Below are positions 56,219-62,901 of a stretch of DNA of 64,000 nucleotides, one piece after another (the first letter of the stretch is position 1; the number at the start of each line of letters is the position of its first letter). The position numbers and the translations under genes were made by a program. This DNA is from Sphingomonadales bacterium UBA6157. Its GTDB lineage: Bacteria; Pseudomonadota; Alphaproteobacteria; Sphingomonadales; Sphingomonadaceae. The notes under the pieces were generated by a model that was given only the letters and a program-made list of their open reading frames with translations, was not told the DNA's origin and did not search any database. Location of the stretch: contig DIUN01000015.1 of NCBI GenBank assembly GCA_002423025.1, forward strand, positions 62,001-126,000. Reading direction: 5' to 3'.

Positions 56219-57291
56219 AGTTCGGGGTATTCCTGCCCAACGGCAGCAACGGCTACATCCCGTCCAAGGCCAGCCCGGTCTACATGCCGACCTATGCGCA
56301 CAACCGCGCGATCACACTGGAGGCCGAGCGGCAGGGGCTGGATTTCGTGCTCTCGATGATGAAGTTTCGCGGCTTTGGTGGCGAGACCGGCTATTGGGAC
56401 GGCTGCCTGGAATCCTTCACGCTGATGGCGGCGCTGGCGGCGGAGACCTCCCGCATCGGGCTGTTCCCCAGCGTGACGCTGCTCAGCACCCACCCGGCAG
56501 TGGCGGCGCGGATGATCGCCACCATCGATGACATCAGCGGCGGCCGCTGCGGGCTCAACATCGTCACCGGCTGGAACAAGCCGGAATATACCCAGATGGG
56601 CCTTTGGCGCGGCGATGAGTATTTTGACCGGCGCTATGATTTTGCCGAGGAATATCTCTCCATCGTCAAGGCGCTGTGGCGGGATGGCAGCGTTACCCAC
56701 CGCGGCGAGTTCTTCCAGCTGGAAGATTGCGCCATGCTGCCCAAGCCGGGCCGCGAGATCCCCATTGTCTGCGCCGGGCAATCGCCCAAGGGCATCGCCT
56801 TCACCGCCAAGATGGGTGACCATAATTTCGTGATTGCGCATGAGGAGGCGCTGGCGGGCATTGTCGCCAATGTCCGGGCCGAGAGCGCCAGCCACGGCCG
56901 CACGGTCGGCACCTATGCGCTGTTCCAGATGGTGCTGGCGCCGACTGACGCCGAGGCACGCAACATCGCCGACCGGATCGTCGCCGGGGCCGACCAGGGC
57001 GCGATTGCCAACATCATGGCCAGCGCCGCGCTCGATACCAATGTCGGCGGCACCTCCGAGCGGATGAAGGCCGGGCTGGCGCTCTCGCTGGAGGCCGGCA
57101 ACATGGGCTTCATGGGCATCCCGGTCATCCATGGCAGCCCCGATACAGTGGCCGCCAAGATCGATGACATCGCGGCCGCCACCGGCATCGAGGGCATGCT
57201 GTTCAGCTGGCCGGATTTCGTGCCCGGCATCCGCGATTTCGGCGAGACGGTGATGCCGAAGCTGCGGGCCGCGGCTTCGCAGCTCGCCTAG
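56215..57291 (+). CDS. RutA-like flavin-dependent monooxygenase (luciferase-like, group C)
   Basis: 358 residues from a GTG overlapping the cupin stop. Similarity to E. coli RutA is strong and collinear: S-M-M-K-F-R-G-F-G-G, C-L-E-S-F-T-L-M-A, A-T-I-D-D-I-S-G-G-R, I-V-T-G-W-N-K-P-E-Y, I-V-C-A-G-Q-S, and D-T-N-V-G-G-T. RutA uses FMN-peroxide or N5-oxide chemistry to cleave the amide C4-N3 bond of uracil; relatives cleave sulfones and other C-heteroatom bonds. No rutB, rutF or rutE is present, so the substrate is probably not uracil but may be another cyclic amide. A flavin reductase must be supplied elsewhere. It ends tail to tail with the first NTF2-like gene. Confidence 0.88.
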   Translation: MKFGVFLPNGSNGYIPSKASPVYMPTYAHNRAITLEAERQGLDFVLSMMKFRGFGGETGYWDGCLESFTLMAALAAETSRIGLFPSVTLLSTHPAVAARMIATIDDISGGRCGLNIVTGWNKPEYTQMGLWRGDEYFDRRYDFAEEYLSIVKALWRDGSVTHRGEFFQLEDCAMLPKPGREIPIVCAGQSPKGIAFTAKMGDHNFVIAHEEALAGIVANVRAESASHGRTVGTYALFQMVLAPTDAEARNIADRIVAGADQGAIANIMASAALDTNVGGTSERMKAGLALSLEAGNMGFMGIPVIHGSPDTVAAKIDDIAAATGIEGMLFSWPDFVPGIRDFGETVMPKLRAAASQLA

Positions 57292-57794
57292 CCGGGCGAG
57301 GCATCGAGGATCTGCGCGCTGAGCGGGGCCATGTGCAGAGCGAGCGCCCGCCAGCGGCCACCCTCCAGCGTGCAGACCGCCGTGCAATAGCCGGGACGCA
57401 GGCGGAAGCCGGCGTTCCGGGGCTTGCCGCGCTGGCTGTAGTAGGCCGAGACGATGCCTGTGTTGCCGTGGACAGCGGTGCGGACTTCGAGGAGCTTCAC
57501 GTCCATCCGCTCCCAATATTGGCCATGGAAGCCGAGATGATCGGCATAGCCGGCCCGATCCAGCGGGAACGGCACATCGGAATCAATGGCCAGCGCCGCA
57601 TCGTGAAGGAAGGCCAGGCGCGCGGCGGCAACATCGCCGGGCTTGTCCGCCGGCGTGGCGAAGGCGGCGCGGAAGGCCGCCTCCAGCGCAGCAGCGTCGG
57701 GCTGCTGGGCCGAGGCGCTTGTGGCGGCAGCGGCGAGGCCGATGGCGACGAGCTTGACCGCATCGCGGCGACCGATGGCGTTGGAAATGCGCAT
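57288..57794 (-). CDS. NTF2-like (SnoaL/DUF4440-type) protein with Tat signal
   Basis: 168 residues from ATG 57794, preceded by GAGG. The N-terminus R-R-D-A-V-K-L-V-A-I-G-L plus an Ala-rich stretch ending A-S-A is a probable Tat signal. The rest is an NTF2-like cone: F-H-D-A-A-L-A-I-D, G-F-H-G-Q-Y-W-E and R-G-K-P-R-N-A-G-F-R-L-R-P. The last segment recurs in the neighbour 57805-58212 (R-G-K-P-R-D-A-G-F-R-L-R-P), so the pair are tandem paralogues, one exported and one not. Function unknown; the fold serves binding, isomerisation and cyclase roles. Confidence 0.75.
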   Translation of the reverse strand: MRISNAIGRRDAVKLVAIGLAAAATSASAQQPDAAALEAAFRAAFATPADKPGDVAAARLAFLHDAALAIDSDVPFPLDRAGYADHLGFHGQYWERMDVKLLEVRTAVHGNTGIVSAYYSQRGKPRNAGFRLRPGYCTAVCTLEGGRWRALALHMAPLSAQILDASPG

Positions 57795-57804
57795 GCTGAT
57801 GTCC

Positions 57805-58212
57805 TCAACCCGGGGATTGCGTGGTGACATGGCCGATGACCGGGCTCTGCTGCCAGCTGGCGAGGCGCCAGCCGGCGGCGGCCTGCGTCCAGCCCTGGCT
57901 GAACAGCATTGGGCGCAGGCGGAAGCCGGCATCGCGGGGCTTGCCGCGGAACATGGCGAAGCCGGTGACAACGCCGGTCGTGCCGCTGACCGCAAAGCGC
58001 GGGCTGCTCGGCTTCCAGGCGAAGCCTTCCCAATTGTCCGGCCCGTGGAAGGCGATGTGGGCCTGGAAGCCAGCCTTGTCGACGCGGAAGGGCAAATCCT
58101 CGTCCATGATCATCGCATCGGGGAGCATGACGCCATAAAAGCCATCGAGATCGCCCTTGGCGAGCGCCGCCGTTAGCGCCTCGAAAGCCGCCTGCAAGCT
58201 TGCAATGGTCAT
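57805..58212 (-). CDS. NTF2-like protein, cytosolic paralogue of the downstream gene
   Basis: 135 residues from ATG 58212 with GGGGAG upstream; an in-frame ATG at 58257 would extend into the operator region. It matches its neighbour in F-Y-G-V-M-L-P-D-A-M, A-F-H-G-P-D-N-W and the R-G-K-P-R-D-A-G-F-R-L-R-P block, with no signal peptide. It lies ten bases ahead of the second copy, so both form one transcript divergent from the hydrolase-fold gene at 58290. A GntR-type site sits in that divergent region. Confidence 0.78.
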   Translation of the reverse strand: MTIASLQAAFEALTAALAKGDLDGFYGVMLPDAMIMDEDLPFRVDKAGFQAHIAFHGPDNWEGFAWKPSSPRFAVSGTTGVVTGFAMFRGKPRDAGFRLRPMLFSQGWTQAAAGWRLASWQQSPVIGHVTTQSPG

Positions 58213-58243
58213 CCGCGTCTCCCCTGCTTGTCGCGCATATGCA

Positions 58244-58261
58244 AGAACTGTATGCAAAATC
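58244..58261. promoter_or_regulatory. GntR-type operator, one strong half (site C)
   Basis: The last 14 bases contain TGTATGCAAAAT, identical to one half and the core of site A read on the opposite strand; the other half is degenerate (13 of 18 overall). It lies between the NTF2-like pair and the divergent hydrolase gene, 28 bp before the latter. Confidence 0.5.
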
Positions 58262-58289
58262 GAATATGATTCGTCGAGAGGGACACGAC

Positions 58290-59090
58290 ATGCAGGTGCG
58301 CAAAGGCTATTCGGACTGCAGCGGCGGGCAGGTGCACTACAGGCACATCGCCGGCAGCGGCACGCCGATCATCTTCTTCCACCAGACGGCGAGCTCCGGG
58401 CAGATGTGGCTGAAGACCATGGAGCGGCTGGCCGGGCGCTGGCCGATGTACGCCTTTGACACGCCGGGCTTTGGCGGCTCGTTCGATGCCGAAAAGGATT
58501 CAGCCCCGGCGATGACGCAATATGTCGAGTGGCTCTATGAGGCGGTGCACAACGCCGGGATCGAGCAGGCGCATATTGTCGGGCATCACACCGGCTCGTG
58601 CATTGGCGTCGAGATGGCGGCGCGACATCCGGAGCTGGCCCGGTCCCTGACGATGATCGGGCCTGTGCCGTTGACCGATGAGGAGCGTCTGGAATTCTCG
58701 AAGCACTTCGGGATTCCGTTCCAGCCAGTGGTGAGCGGCAGCTACCTGCTGGAGAATTGGGAGTATCTGCGGATGCTCGGAGCACATGCCGACCCGCTGC
58801 TGATCAACCGCGAAATGTCTGACCAGCTGCGCGCCTGGTGGGGCCGCGTGCTGAGCTACAAGGCTGTGTGGGGACAGGATTTCCCACTGTATTACAAGCA
58901 GATAAGTTGCCCTATGATGATCGGCGCAGCGCCGGACGATGTGCTCCACGCCTATCTCGGCCGGGCCGCGGAGATGCGGCCGGACGCGCGGGTGCTGCCG
59001 CTGCAGGGCGCCAACTTCGAGCCGGATCTCGATGCCGACAATTTTGCCGCCGGACTGGCCGACTTCCTGGGCGGCGTTGAAAAGGGCTGA
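58290..59090 (+). CDS. Alpha/beta-hydrolase-fold protein with a substituted catalytic triad
   Basis: 266 residues of the MhpC/RutD-like hydrolase fold. The nucleophile elbow reads G98-H-H100-T-G102, placing histidine where serine, cysteine or aspartate is expected. The acid position (D216/D217) is kept, but the region that should hold the catalytic histidine reads Q-G-A-N242-F-E, with asparagine. The oxyanion strand is F-F-H-Q-T-A-S-S. The protein is therefore unlikely to be an ordinary esterase; S103, one residue after the elbow glycine, might be an alternative nucleophile. Cofactor-free dioxygenases and some lyases share this fold. The start with GAGAGGGA upstream is clear. It lies behind GntR site C. 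Confidence 0.82.
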   Translation: MQVRKGYSDCSGGQVHYRHIAGSGTPIIFFHQTASSGQMWLKTMERLAGRWPMYAFDTPGFGGSFDAEKDSAPAMTQYVEWLYEAVHNAGIEQAHIVGHHTGSCIGVEMAARHPELARSLTMIGPVPLTDEERLEFSKHFGIPFQPVVSGSYLLENWEYLRMLGAHADPLLINREMSDQLRAWWGRVLSYKAVWGQDFPLYYKQISCPMMIGAAPDDVLHAYLGRAAEMRPDARVLPLQGANFEPDLDADNFAAGLADFLGGVEKG

Positions 59091-59159
59091 GCAACGCCGG
59101 CCGCGTCTGCAACAACATCCCCGGGCGGCAGGCAGACATGCCCGCCGCCCGGCCTGCGT

Positions 59160-59684
59160 TCAACGGCTCAGGATCTTGCGGTTGAGCACAGTTTGCGTCG
59201 ATTGGTCGTAAAGACCGGTGAGTCGCTCCAGCGCGGCCGCGGCGCCCTCCAGTGATTCGACCAGGCCATTCACGTCCCCGATCAGGCTGACGAGGATTTC
59301 GTCACGCAAAGCGGCGTAATCATCAGTCGCCTGCTCGCCGGATTCGGTGAGCCGATAGCCGGCTTCGCGCTTGGAATTGCCGGTAATCCGCTCGATCAGG
59401 CCAGCCTGCTCGATCTTGCGCAGTGAGTACTGGATTGTCGACACATCATTGCGGTTCATAAAGAGCAGCAATTCCGAGAGATTTTGCGCCCCGCCGCGCA
59501 TCCGCAGCGAGTGCAGAAGCCGCACATCCTGGGGGTTCAGCGCCGTGCTGCTGACGCTCTTGTGCAGAAAAAATCCCCATCTTTCAAATGCTTCGAAGGA
59601 TCGCATCATCGCCAGTTCGGCGCGGGTGAGCGAGGCCGCCGTCTCCCCCGTGGTCATGTACCGGTCCGGGCTCCGCTCTTCCAT
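59160..59684 (-). CDS. MarR-family winged-helix regulator
   Basis: 174 residues from M-E-E-R-S-P with GGAAAGG upstream; an in-frame ATG at 59756 is a longer option. The DNA-binding region at about 65-135 includes L-S-E-L-L-L-F-M-N-R-N-D-V-S-T-I-Q-Y-S-L-R and S-K-R-E-A-G-Y-R-L in the wing. It is divergent from the TonB receptor gene with a 248-bp region between them, so it may add a second control layer to receptor expression besides the GntR site found there. Confidence 0.87.
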   Translation of the reverse strand: MEERSPDRYMTTGETAASLTRAELAMMRSFEAFERWGFFLHKSVSSTALNPQDVRLLHSLRMRGGAQNLSELLLFMNRNDVSTIQYSLRKIEQAGLIERITGNSKREAGYRLTESGEQATDDYAALRDEILVSLIGDVNGLVESLEGAAAALERLTGLYDQSTQTVLNRKILSR

Positions 59685-59766
59685 GGTGACGCCTTTCCAA
59701 ATTTGGCTGCAAATTAGCTGCGTTAACAGCAGTAAAACATCCTCATAGCAGCGCAATTGTTTTTTG

Positions 59767-59797
59767 TTGACTTCATATCCGATTCCAAGCCTTATTT
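59767..59797 (+). promoter_or_regulatory. Possible promoter of the TonB receptor gene
   Basis: TTGACT at 59767-59772 is a good -35; TTATTT at 59792-59797 or the overlapping CCTTAT at 59790 would be a weak -10. The operator at 59794-59809 would then overlap the -10 element, the expected arrangement for repression. About 120 bases of leader separate it from the receptor start. Confidence 0.35.
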
Positions 59798-59809
59798 TGT
59801 ATACAAAAT
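59794..59809. promoter_or_regulatory. GntR-type operator, perfect palindrome (site B)
   Basis: ATTTTGTATACAAAAT is a perfect 16-bp palindrome and differs from the corresponding part of site A at a single base. It lies in the leader region of the TonB receptor gene, 124 bp before its start. Confidence 0.65.
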
Positions 59810-59932
59810 GAAATGCGAAGCGGGGGAACGCTTCACAACCCCGACCGGGGCAACTGCCGCGAGGCAGCCCGGCCGGAATGATCAGGGAGACCGGCTCTGC
59901 AGGTGCAGCGCCGGAACAGGAGGGAGAACTTT

Positions 59933-62398
59933 ATGGATATGCGACTGAAACTGACCGCCAGCCTCGCCGCAATCGCGCTTGCCAGCACGCTCGGCGCATC
60001 CGCCGCCACGGCGCAGGAAGCACAGGCTCCTGCCGCCGAAGCGCCGAACGATGCCGCCGAGATCATCGTGACCGGCACCAAGCGCGACCAGAAGTTCATC
60101 GATGTGCCGGTGGCCGTGCAGGTGTTCAGCGAGGCCGCCATCACGCAGGCCGGCATCAGCCGCCCGCAGGACTTCCTGGCGCTCACCCCCAACGTGACCT
60201 TCCAGACCTCGAACCATGCCGGCGAATTTTTCGTCAACATTCGCGGCCAGACGTCGGTTCGCCAGTCGGAAGGCGCGGTCGCCATCGTGGTCGATGGCGT
60301 GCAGCTCGTGACCCAGAACGAGTTCAATGGCGAACTCTTCGATGTCCAGCAGATCGAAGTGCTCAAGGGCCCGCAGGGCGCGCTCTACGGCCGCAACGCC
60401 GCTGCCGGCGCCATCATCATCACCACCAAGGCGCCCACCGACGAGCTCGAAGGCCAGGCCACCTTCGGCTATGGTAACTGGAACACCGCCCGCGCCAACG
60501 CCAGCATCGGCGGCGCCATCATCCCCGGCAAGCTGCGCTTCCGCCTCTCCGGCTCGATCAGCGACAGCGATGGCCCGTTCACCAACATCAACACCGGTGA
60601 GAAGGTCATGCGCTCCACCGAGAAGCAGGGCCGCCTGCGCCTCGATTGGCAGGCCGGCGAGGACACCAAGGTGGATTTCCGCGCCAATGTCAGCCGTGTC
60701 GATGCCGGCGCCATCGCCTTCAACTCCCAGGTGGTTGGCGCCACCCAGGGCGGCGTGCTGACCACCGTGATTGATACCAATGCCACCAATGGCGAGTGGA
60801 CCAACGACGTGCCCGGCAACAACCGCCAGGACAAGTTCAACACCTCGCTGAAGATCGACCATGATTTTGGCGGCATCAGCTTCACCTCGGTGTCCAACTT
60901 CAGCAAGATCACCGATGCCTATCAGGCCAAGAACTACCCCTATGGCGCCTGGAACTTTGCCGGCAACAGCTTTGTAACCGATGCGCTCTCGCCGGGGCTG
61001 GGCCTCGATATCCTCGCCGTGTTCGGGGACAACACCCAGAAGTTCCGCATCGCCAACCGCGCCTTCACCCAGGAGTTCCGCATCACTTCGGCCAGCGACC
61101 AGCGGCTGCGCTGGCAGGCCGGCTTCTTCTTCCTCACCTCCAAGCGCAACTTCACCACCGAGCAGGGCCTCAACGGCCGGCTGCCGCGCGATGCCGATGG
61201 CAATTTGCTGCCGCCGTTCGTGATCAGCGGCACTGACATCGGTGCTCCGGTGGCGCCGGTTGATCGGCAGATCATCGGTGGCGGCTCAATCCTGCCGACC
61301 GTCGGCATCGATGGGCCGGACACCAACAACGGCACGCTCAACTATGATCGCAACGCCTACACCTCGCGCAACTACGCGCCGTTCGGCAACATCCAGTATG
61401 ATGTGACTGACAACCTCGAGCTGCAGCTTGCCCTGCGCTATGATATCGAGCGCCGCACCGTGCGCACCGAGACGCCGGATATCGCCAACCCGTTCTTCGG
61501 CGTGGCACCGGGCGCACCGGCCTCCACCTACAACCTGTGCGTTGCCACCACCGGCCGCACGGCGGCAAACTGCTTCGAGGAACGCACCTTCAAGCAGCTG
61601 CAGCCCAAGGCGACCGTCACCTACAAATTCCCCTCGGGCAACGGCTCGGTTTATGCCGGCTTCGGGCGCAGCTTCAAATCGGGCGGTTATAACCCGATCG
61701 GCACCCGCGCCACGCTGGTGGTCGGCATTCCGGACATCCTGGTGCAGGACAGCTATGACAAGGAAGTCGCCGATGCTTACGAAATCGGCTTCAAGTCGCA
61801 GTTCTTCGATCGCCGGGTCAGCCTGAACGGCGCCATTTACCACACCACGGTCCGCAACTCGCAGCAGTTCGAATTCTTCCCGACCGGCGGCATCCAGGCG
61901 GTGTCGCAGATCAAGAAGGTTCGCATCCAGGGCTTCGAGTTCGATATCAACGCCCGCCTCACGGACACGCTGACCGTGTTCGGCGGCTTTGGTCTCGCCG
62001 ACAGCAAGATCACCGATATCGACAGCCTCAACCCGGCCGACCGGGCGGACATCATCGGCAACCGCGTGCCGTTTGCTGCGGATTACAACGCCAGCGCCGG
62101 CGGCCAGCTGCTCCAGCCGATCACCGACGACATGAGCGTGCTGGCCCGTGCCGATTGGACCCGCAGCGGCTCGATCTGGTACGACCAGCGCAACCAGGCC
62201 AACACCCGGCGCGACCCGATCGATCTCGTCAATGCCCGCCTCGGCCTGACGACCGACCGTTGGGACCTGACGCTGTGGTCCAAGAACCTGTTCAACAAGC
62301 GCTACAACTCGGATGCGGTGGTGATCCTGCCGCAGGCGCATGCCGTGTTCCGCGCCTTCACCCGCAGCTTCGGCCTTGAGGGCAAGGTGCGGTTCTGA
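59933..62398 (+). CDS. TonB-dependent outer-membrane receptor
   Basis: 821 residues from the ATG after GGAGGGAG. A signal peptide ends at A-A-T-A-Q near 29. The TonB-box region is E-I-I-V-T-G-T-K-R; the plug includes P-V-A-V-Q-V-F-S and L-K-G-P-Q-G-A-L-Y-G-R-N-A-A-A-G-A-I; the barrel ends K-V-R-F with terminal phenylalanine. No N-terminal signalling (STN) domain is present, so it is a plain transporter. Receptors of this type in sphingomonads often sit in catabolic clusters and import aromatic or plant compounds. Its position in the GntR regulon suggests uptake of the cluster's substrate. Confidence 0.95.
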   Translation: MDMRLKLTASLAAIALASTLGASAATAQEAQAPAAEAPNDAAEIIVTGTKRDQKFIDVPVAVQVFSEAAITQAGISRPQDFLALTPNVTFQTSNHAGEFFVNIRGQTSVRQSEGAVAIVVDGVQLVTQNEFNGELFDVQQIEVLKGPQGALYGRNAAAGAIIITTKAPTDELEGQATFGYGNWNTARANASIGGAIIPGKLRFRLSGSISDSDGPFTNINTGEKVMRSTEKQGRLRLDWQAGEDTKVDFRANVSRVDAGAIAFNSQVVGATQGGVLTTVIDTNATNGEWTNDVPGNNRQDKFNTSLKIDHDFGGISFTSVSNFSKITDAYQAKNYPYGAWNFAGNSFVTDALSPGLGLDILAVFGDNTQKFRIANRAFTQEFRITSASDQRLRWQAGFFFLTSKRNFTTEQGLNGRLPRDADGNLLPPFVISGTDIGAPVAPVDRQIIGGGSILPTVGIDGPDTNNGTLNYDRNAYTSRNYAPFGNIQYDVTDNLELQLALRYDIERRTVRTETPDIANPFFGVAPGAPASTYNLCVATTGRTAANCFEERTFKQLQPKATVTYKFPSGNGSVYAGFGRSFKSGGYNPIGTRATLVVGIPDILVQDSYDKEVADAYEIGFKSQFFDRRVSLNGAIYHTTVRNSQQFEFFPTGGIQAVSQIKKVRIQGFEFDINARLTDTLTVFGGFGLADSKITDIDSLNPADRADIIGNRVPFAADYNASAGGQLLQPITDDMSVLARADWTRSGSIWYDQRNQANTRRDPIDLVNARLGLTTDRWDLTLWSKNLFNKRYNSDAVVILPQAHAVFRAFTRSFGLEGKVRF

Positions 62399-62407
62399 TC
62401 ATCAATC

Positions 62408-62434
62408 GCCGGCGCGGGCAGCCCCCGCGCCGGC
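62408..62434. terminator. GC-rich hairpin between the TonB receptor and the next cupin gene
   Basis: GCCGGCGCGGG pairs perfectly over 11 bp with CCCGCGCCGGC around a five-base loop. There is no T-run and the next start is only 20 bases on, so it more likely protects the receptor message or attenuates read-through than ends the operon. Confidence 0.5.
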
Positions 62435-62453
62435 CCTTGAGGGAGTGTTAAAC

Positions 62454-62900
62454 ATGCCTGTCGGCCTTGCGCCCACGGCCCGCTCGGGCTTCAGCTTCCA
62501 CCATATCGATGCCGCAGCCCATGCGGCGCTGGATGCTGCCCCGCTGCTCGATCTGCCCTTCAACCCCGGTGTGAAGATCCGCGGCTACAGCGCCATCAAC
62601 CAGCCGAACTGCCAGGTGATCGTCGAGGATTTCCTGCCCGGTGACGAGTTCTCATGGACCTTCGTCCATGATGAATTCCAATATTGCATCAGCGGCGAGA
62701 TGGAGGTGGAGGTGTTCCTGCCGCCGCTCTACGCCGAGAGCATCAAGGCCCATATCAAGCCTGGCACGGTGTTCACCTATCCGCTGGGCGCGCGCAAGCA
62801 TGTGAAGGTGCTCGGCACCGTGCCGTTCCGCCACATCTGCTTCTGCCCGCCCAGCCCGGACTATCCCTTCCCGACGCTGGAAGAGCTGAAAGGCGCCTGA
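62454..62900 (+). CDS. Cupin-fold protein, second copy
   Basis: 148 residues from ATG 62454 with GGGAG upstream. It is related to the cupin at 55781 over the core: W-T-F-V-H-D-E-F-Q-Y-C-I-S-G-E, V-F-L-P-P-L-Y and P-F-R-H-I-C-F-C-P-P-S-P-D-Y-P. One core histidine of the first copy (H-Y) is glutamine here (Q-Y), so metal binding may differ between the copies. The gene ends one base before the molybdenum hydroxylase start, indicating joint translation. Role unknown. Confidence 0.82.
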   Translation: MPVGLAPTARSGFSFHHIDAAAHAALDAAPLLDLPFNPGVKIRGYSAINQPNCQVIVEDFLPGDEFSWTFVHDEFQYCISGEMEVEVFLPPLYAESIKAHIKPGTVFTYPLGARKHVKVLGTVPFRHICFCPPSPDYPFPTLEELKGA

Positions 62901-62901
62901 C

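Noticed and set aside
49719..59090. A genuine rut (pyrimidine) operon
   Set aside because: A RutA-like protein, a RidA and a hydrolase-fold protein are present but in separate transcripts, and RutB, RutE, RutF and RutG are missing.
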